Source of the DNA: Russula earlei
Taxonomy: Eukaryota > Basidiomycota > Agaricomycetes > Russulales > Russulaceae
DNA length: 15,213 bases
Reading direction: 5' to 3'
NCBI GenBank assembly: GCA_025769875.1
Contig: JAGFNK010001082.1
Span: 1-15,213, forward strand
Part shown: piece after piece, positions 10,159 to 15,213 of the stretch
How the letters are laid out: each line of letters starts with the position of its first letter
How positions within the stretch are numbered: the first letter of the stretch is position 1
The notes under the pieces: generated by a model
What the model was told of the DNA's origin: nothing
Seen by the model: only the letters and a program-made list of their open reading frames with translations
Database searches by the model: none
Made by a program: the position numbers and the translations under genes

Positions 10159-11535
10159 TCAGTATTTCTTTGTCTGTTCTTCCAACCATGCCCACAACTT
10201 TTCTCCAACCTGGGGATCCTCCGCTGCCTTGTTTGCTTTACCCTCACGGGCCCACGGGATGAAAAACTTTCCATTCGCGTCTGCTGCCGCCGGAGCAGTG
10301 GCACAGTACAGCTGCGTCAGCGCTCCAAACGTCACCGAATATAACATCACTCGCTATACAGCAGGGTTACCACCGTCACCTAATGAAAGAAACGAAAAAA
10401 GCGTACAACAATGATGCTAACCAGCCACTGAGGCATGTGACGTTGAAGATCTGTGTTGATATTTCCTGGATTGAGACTTGTCGACACAATCTTGTCACCG
10501 TACCGACGCGGCCAATTCTCGCGCTACCACGACGTTGCCCTGCAAACCGCGGCCCCGACGACCCAGTCAACAGTAGGTGGAAATAATAAAGTGGGATGGT
10601 CGCACACTCACGAGTTTGCTTTTATGGTACAATTCCCATTTACCGTACTTTCTCCTCCGTGGACCATCAGTGAACGCTTCAAAGTCGAGTCCGTTGGTAA
10701 GATAGTTTGCAGATGACGACACCGTCACCACACGCGCTTTCTCGTGTGTCGTGGACGCGTCAGTGGCAGCAAATAGCGCAGGCAACAACAAGATCGTGAA
10801 TAGCCAATGGCCTATAGACCGCCAGCAAGTCGGCGAGTCAGCGATGCTTGGCCTAAACTGTGTAGGAACCGGCGTACCGATAACGTTGGTACCGAATTGT
10901 AGATCATATTTTTGTACCGTAGTCTCCTCCACTGGGGGTACCATTACGCCACTGCAGTCAAAGCCAACTCAGTAGTCGTACACGTTCACATCACACCTCT
11001 GCACTGAGGGACAGCACTTACGCGTTATTGATCAGAATATGCAACTGAGTCTCCTTTCTGCCAAATAATTAACAAAATATTTGACTGAGGCTCAGGAAAT
11101 GGCACTCACGAGAGAAATTCGCGCGCGGACTTACGCACCGCGGGCAAGTCGGCGAGATCGAGGTGTAAGAATATGGCCTCCTTTCCTGTCTTGTCCTTCA
11201 GTTCCGCGATGGCAGCATTCGCTTTGGTCGCGCTGCGCGTAGCGAGGTAGACTTTTGCGTTATGCTCCAATAAGCTCTGTACGAAGACGGTTCAGCAGCC
11301 TGTGGTACGCGACTTTGAATAGTAGGAAGGGCGAACAGACGCACCTTGACGGATTCCTTTCCGATACCTGCACCACCGCCTACAACCATACGGTACATTA
11401 GATATATTGTAATTGAAGCACGTGCCAACGAACCGGTAACGATGACGACCTTGCCAGTGAGGTCGGAATGTCGTTCGGGCCCCAAGTAGGAGAGGGGGGG
11501 AAGGACTGCTGTGCGTAGGAGAGGAAACCACCCAT
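10159..11535 (-). pseudogene. Short-chain dehydrogenase/reductase, copy B (two frameshifts)
   Basis: Paralogue of the SDR at 6250-7611 with all eight exons and all seven GT...AG introns still in place. Motifs survive: TGGGGAGIG-type cofactor loop, NNAG, SSS, YHKSK. Exon 1 (11535-11434) is 102 nt, not 103: one base is missing near 11466, between NDIP and DLTG, so translation from the ATG leaves the frame before the Rossmann fold. Exon 7 (10539-10422) is 118 nt, not 117: an extra base near 10511 leads to TGA at 10497-10495, which would remove about 95 C-terminal residues. No upstream ATG rescues the first break. The last exon still codes almost the same protein as copy A (ending WLEEQTKKY). A pseudogene as read; two base-call errors are the only way it could be active. 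Confidence 0.88.
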
Positions 11536-11591
11536 TGGGAGGTGGCAGAGAAAGGCGAGGAGTGAAGTGGGATGAATAGGGCTTGGGGGGG

Positions 11592-11599
11592 TTCTTATG
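11592..11599 (-). promoter_or_regulatory. Altered TATA-like site before SDR copy B
   Basis: The site aligned to TATAAGAA of copy A reads CATAAGAA here, 57 bases before the copy B ATG. One substitution removes the first T, which may weaken the core promoter. Confidence 0.3.
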
Positions 11600-11640
11600 C
11601 AAAAGTCAAGCAGCATCATGCGAAGAACACGTAACCTGTT

Positions 11641-12648
11641 TTTCCGAATGGGCGCTGGCTTGACCACCGCTTTCCATATTGTCCTGATGCGACTCAGCGC
11701 TTTCAATTCAAAGGCAATTCAAAAGAACACCTTTTGATGAAGGGAGCCGTGCGTTGGACGCGCACCTGTGAGATTGAGACCCGGACCGGACAAGCCGACG
11801 CTTACGATCTAGGCACCGCCAAATCTTGAATTTGTGCTGCTGCTGTTGAATGGTTTTACTTTCTTAGACTGTGTAACGCCATCGTCAATGGACGCCGTTG
11901 GGTGGACATATATTTCAGGACTGTCGGGCTCGGTGAGAAAGGCATAGGGCATGCGGCATGCGGGGCGTCCCGGCCGACCGAAGCTTCGTTCGGAGTTCTA
12001 ATCTATTCCGACGATTTCCATGTCCGCCTTCGTGCTTGGTACAGTACAAGAAAGGCGTATGATCGCGAAGTAGGGTGAGGTGAATAGGGAACTTTTTGTG
12101 TGCGTGCATGCAAGAGGTTTTCGAGAACGATGAACAGCTGATACATTTGGAGTTTAGGAGAAAAAATAGGAGTAGAGGTTTTTTTTAGCAGTTTTTGAGT
12201 CGGAATGGAAGTAAAATGCTGTCGATCTGGCTAATGCGCTTTCTCCGGTATTGGTGCGTGTGTCCGATTGATGAGTCGTGTGTGCATATGCGTTTTTGTC
12301 GAGGACAGGAAAGTGGAACTATTATGAGAGTTAGTCAGGAGAATCTATTTTCCCCTGAAGGGAGTGCCAAAATTTCAGGGATCAAATTGATCCCGGGGAC
12401 GCGCCATGTTGCGCTTTCGCGCGCTCCTCGTACTGATTTGGGAAGTGAGCATCGATCTCTTGATCATGCATTGATAGGAACCTGCATGCAAGAGAGCATA
12501 TATTCAAACAGGGAAAATTCCCGTGCAACGGACCTGTCAATGATGAGGATTCTATGCTAAACGTTCAGATTTTGAGAGAGGAAAATGAACATAACAATCA
12601 ACATTATATTACAAATTTCTTGCAACGCCATAGAATTCCGGACTGGAA
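11641..12648. other. Intergenic stretch, no supported gene
   Basis: About 1 kb between SDR copy B and the effector-like pseudogene. The right half (about 12100-12640) is more AT-rich than its surroundings. A 121-codon plus-strand frame at 12195-12560 matches nothing I recognise. Short GCATGC repeats occur at 11949-11960 and again near 12105 and 12483. A 17-base palindrome lies at 12378-12394. Confidence 0.4.
12378..12394. repeat. 17-base perfect palindrome with one-base centre
   Basis: GGGATCAA, A, TTGATCCC: two 8-base arms around a single base. Of operator-like size, but no neighbouring gene gives it a role. Confidence 0.5.
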
Positions 12649-14932
12649 CTAGCATATGGTTGAGTACGGCTGTTGGTAGTTGTCTTGGAACACGATGATA
12701 TAAGAAAGGGATATCTGATCAAAACAGTTAGCTGACATGGACCTCCAATCGGTGAGATGAAATATCGTACCGGGATGACCATCTCTTACGCTCGTTGTAC
12801 GAAAGTCAAGAAGGATATAATCTTTCATATACCCAGCTTTCAACCACTGGCGATATGCACGCTTCTCTTCGAAATGTGAGGCATGCTGCTTTAAAAGACT
12901 CCCGTCTCGAGTGATTTTGATTCCCCAATCAGCCAAAGGGATTAAGAAGTCGATGCAACCTGCGACTCTAGCGCCCCGGTGCACTTGTGAACTCAGGGGA
13001 GACGCGAACATTTCCAGAAGTGACCACAAACATACGACGATAAAATTCGTCTTGGTACTGAGCTTCAGGCGGTCGCTCAGAGGAACGAGGACCCAGACGA
13101 CAGATTGGGGTGTGGAGCCGAGAAGGTTAAAAATGGGAAATGACTTTGAGTGACAATTCAAGGATAGATGGAAAGCGAGGCAGATCGTCCGTTGAGCTGA
13201 GCATCCAAAAAAGCGCAGTATAGTGGAGAGGTGATCCTTCCGCATAGATCCAGCCATGGCGATGACAAATGGGAAGGGCTTCACTTTCCTCCACTGTGCC
13301 AGTTGTGAGCATGCGTCTAAACACATCAGCGATAGCTGTATCCAACAGGCACCCCTTTGAGGTAGACCACATGCGAAACATCCAGTATTCAGGCGATCCA
13401 TGAAACACGACGGCACGGCCAGGACCACGGTGATGACGCAGCTGTCACACACTCTCATCATCCTCTCTCGCTCTAAAAGCGAAAACGCATGATGGCCGTG
13501 AGACACCCATAGGCCAGTCGGCAACATTTAGACGGCTGCCTGACAGAACCTGCTGTTTTGTGGATTGGGACAGGGTTGTTGGTCTTGCGGGAACTGGGGA
13601 GGGTCATCAACGCGGTCCTCGCTCGAGGGTGAGAGAGAAAGAGAACTGTCTGGGCAAAAGTAGCGTCGTCACGGCCACGGCCATGTCGCCGTCACGGCGG
13701 CAAGATCATCACATTAGCCATGGGCCATGTTCAAGATTGGTGGCCGTCGAGAGGGCACTATGGCCATGCACGAGTCGTGGTCATCGTCACCACTGCAGTG
13801 ACACAGAAGAACGAACTGGGGAGGGAACTTGAAGGCCAACAGGGGACTGTGTAGTGGGAAGGAGGGGATGAGGGAGGGCGTGAAAACGAAACCAAAAACG
13901 AACGTGCGGAAATCACAGCTCGGCAGGAAACTCGTCGTGAACGCCTTGAACGTCTTGACGGTTGCGTGGTCAGGTGAGAGGTCGAATCAATGGTGGGTGG
14001 AGCATGGGAAGAGCGAGAGAGCAGAGGGCGATGCGGTGCGGTGCGCAACTGTTGCTGTGAGATGATGTTAAGATTAAAAACAGTGATTAAAAAAGGAAAG
14101 AAAAAAAAAGGGAAGCGATGACGGAGAGGAAATTCTTTGTCAAAGGCTTCCCACGGTAAGCGTTTTCCCTTTTGGCATCTCAGCGCAGGGTTAGAGAGGG
14201 AAAATGGCAAATAAGAGAGGCATACATTGTCCGATATGAGATATAATAACTCAACGACAACACCTACATGCCCTTGGGTCCAGTTGAAGACTTGTTTCAA
14301 AAGGTCAGAGTAGATCTTCAGCGACTCGTCATACCGTTCAACAACGTCGATGAATTCGTGCCAATCCAGTAATAGGCCATTCATTTTCTCTCCATTGTTT
14401 TTCACTCTGTGCCATAGAGTGATATGAGCCACATCACGGAGGAATACTGGTGTTCCAAGATTGGTAGCAACAGTGCCAAGGGATATGTTCGCATATCTGC
14501 AAAATAAGATCACAAGATAGTAACGCGATCTTCTATCCATAACATCTTTGAAGAACTGAGACCAAAGGTGTTTGTCACCATACGTGTGTTGTCCAGTAAA
14601 AAACTGGATTCAATTCGCCATGGGTAAAGACGATCTATCGCCTGAAGATGTTCATCCAAGGGTTTGCTTTCGTAACCTTCTGGTGGCCACGAGTGCTGAA
14701 AGCCAACAAAAGCCGATGGATGTTGACGGAGGATATGCAGATCCAAAAGAACGGACTTCCCGCTTGCAGGAGACCCTCGAACCTGACGTAAATGATTAAT
14801 TAGGGAATCTCATGATGCGAGATACATACGAAGGCAAATGCTCCTGCATCACTTCCTCATAAAGGTCCTGAACTGACTTCGTCCGGGGGCTGGTTCGAGG
14901 GTTCAGTGGGGCCAGCTCAAAGAGACTGGATC
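12649..14932 (-). pseudogene. Crinkler/RHS-like P-loop NTPase with C-terminal nuclease-fold domain, decayed
   Basis: Resembles a basidiomycete class in which a P-loop NTPase precedes a restriction-endonuclease-like domain, related to Crinkler and trypanosome RHS proteins; some are thought to be secreted or nuclear effectors. Seen on the minus strand: an N-terminal exon ending at 14826 (EVMQEHLPSY), a 43-nt intron 14825-14783, then Walker A GSPASGKS; an arm with VILFC, GTPVFLRD and GHVGVVVELLYLIS (about 14520-14226); a likely 57-nt intron 14225-14169; then, after about 0.7 kb of unrelated DNA, CHRHGWIYAE (about 13280) and the C-terminal domain with CIDFLIPLADWGI and DYILLDFRT (about 12960-12800). 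Breaks: frame lost at the Walker B site near 14591, a stop at 13129, a one-base excess in the C run 12974-12977, and a further shift near 12670. Too many breaks for introns to explain. The 5' end is not settled: no good ATG is in frame. Confidence 0.7.
13410..14125. other. Apparent insertion of about 0.7 kb in the NTPase pseudogene
   Basis: Family-like coding ends near DKEFP (about 14128) and resumes near 13400, where only a short linking segment would be expected. The interval is GC-rich with purine-rich runs (13620-13650, 14090-14110) and a CACGGCC-rich cluster at about 13660-13690. I found no terminal inverted repeats, target-site duplication or transposase, so it may be an insertion, a fused foreign flank, or coding sequence scrambled beyond recognition. 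Edges are approximate. Confidence 0.4.
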
Positions 14933-14950
14933 AAGGGTTTAGTGTCTCAA

Positions 14951-14975
14951 GACTAAGTCAGACAGTGACTCAGTC
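14951..14975. promoter_or_regulatory. Imperfect inverted repeat with a TGACTCA core
   Basis: GACTAAGTCA and TGACTCAGTC face each other across a 5-base spacer with one mismatch. TGACTCA is the AP-1/Gcn4 half-site pair used by fungal bZIP regulators. It lies just 5' of the recognisable part of the NTPase pseudogene, so it may be part of its promoter or leader. Confidence 0.35.
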
Positions 14976-15194
14976 TGCAGACAGAGTCAATCTTCTGGTT
15001 TCACAGAAGAGGAGGGCAATGAGAGAGAAGCAGAGGAGGAAGAGGAACACAAAGGTCCCTCATGGTGAGCTCAAGTCAAGCAGAGTATAAGCCAGCACAA
15101 GCAAGTTGTGAATTGAGAGAGGGTACAGGGCAAGGGATGGGACAGGAAATGGGACAAAGCTAAGCTTGGGGCATTTCCCAGCTTCTACAGGTGC

Positions 15195-15201
15195 TTAAAT
15201 A
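15195..15201 (-). promoter_or_regulatory. Possible TATA-like site upstream of the NTPase pseudogene
   Basis: The minus strand reads TATTTAA, followed by pyrimidine-rich stretches down to about 15010. Placement is compatible with a promoter for the pseudogene, but the start codon is unknown, so this is weak. Confidence 0.2.
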
Positions 15202-15213
15202 CTGTATGTAGTG

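Larger units (their letters stand above)
9345..11640. repeat. Direct segmental duplication, unit B
   Basis: Second unit of the duplication, holding the ATPase relic followed by the broken SDR copy, in the same order and orientation as 5390-7720. Similarity continues about 100 bp beyond the SDR ATG, including the pyrimidine/purine-rich leader, then fades. The SDR-to-ATPase spacer is longer here (149 bp from SDR stop to relic ATG, against 72 bp). Confidence 0.85.

Noticed and set aside
11434..11602. Rescue of the SDR copy B exon 1 frameshift by an upstream in-frame start near 11602.
   Set aside because: The codon there is TTG, an in-frame TGA lies just upstream, and no ATG occurs between it and the Rossmann motif.
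12195..12560. A 121-codon plus-strand frame with an ALSR string that recalls PIF1/Helitron helicase ends.
   Set aside because: A four-residue match with no helicase motif around it is not evidence; no other element signature is present.
12649..13527. A single 292-codon minus-strand protein.
   Set aside because: Only its last third is family-like; the earlier part is a shadow of another frame (CHRHGWIYAE), so the long frame is a product of pseudogene decay.
13758..14540. A single 260-codon minus-strand protein.
   Set aside because: The first half is NTPase-like, but after the likely intron at 14225-14169 and DKEFP it reads through low-complexity, Ser/Arg/Pro-rich sequence of the inserted block.
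14885..14905. A GGTTCGA string that recalls a tRNA T-loop.
   Set aside because: No matching acceptor, D or anticodon stems could be folded around it; the stretch reads as coding on the minus strand.

Overview
The window reads as nuclear DNA of a filamentous fungus, most likely a mushroom-forming basidiomycete. Genes are cut by many short introns (43-75 nt) with GT...AG ends. The two recognisable intact-looking genes belong to families common in fungi: a GHKL-ATPase/NO VEIN-type protein and a short-chain dehydrogenase. A third, decayed locus resembles the Crinkler/RHS-like NTPase-nuclease proteins of basidiomycetes. There are no bacterial operon features, rRNA or tRNA. All convincing genes are on the minus strand, so transcription runs right to left.

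Layout from left to right. 1-1230: no firmly identified gene; one doubtful spliced plus-strand frame at 129-751. 1231-6177 (minus): a 9-segment gene for a protein of about 1,497 residues, with an N-terminal HSP90/histidine-kinase-like ATPase, a long unassigned middle, a Ser/Pro-rich linker and a C-terminal DUF3883/NOV domain with a PD-(D/E)XK-like nuclease signature. One frame break lies near 4490-4535. 6250-7611 (minus): an intact 8-exon SDR oxidoreductase of 308 residues, whose stop is only 72 bp before the ATPase-gene start. About 7720-9345: no supported gene. 9345-11640: a second, degenerate copy of the block at about 5390-7720, holding a relic of the 5' third of the ATPase gene (9345-10009) and a second SDR copy (10159-11535) broken by two single-base indels. 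11640-12640: no supported gene. 12649-14932 (minus): a pseudogene of the Crinkler/RHS-like class, with a clear Walker A and sensor region but several frame breaks, a damaged Walker B and an apparent insertion of about 0.7 kb. 14933-15213: its 5' flank.

The main story is a direct segmental duplication (offset about 3.92-3.96 kb) that copied a dehydrogenase gene together with the front of its neighbour. The truncated ATPase copy decayed quickly, while the SDR copy kept its splice sites and active-site codons and was broken later or was refreshed by gene conversion. The most functionally suggestive gene is the ATPase-DUF3883 protein: an energy-coupled module joined to a possible nuclease-fold domain, beside a nuclease-fold effector-like pseudogene. 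A defence or genome-conflict role is inference only; nothing in the sequence proves it.
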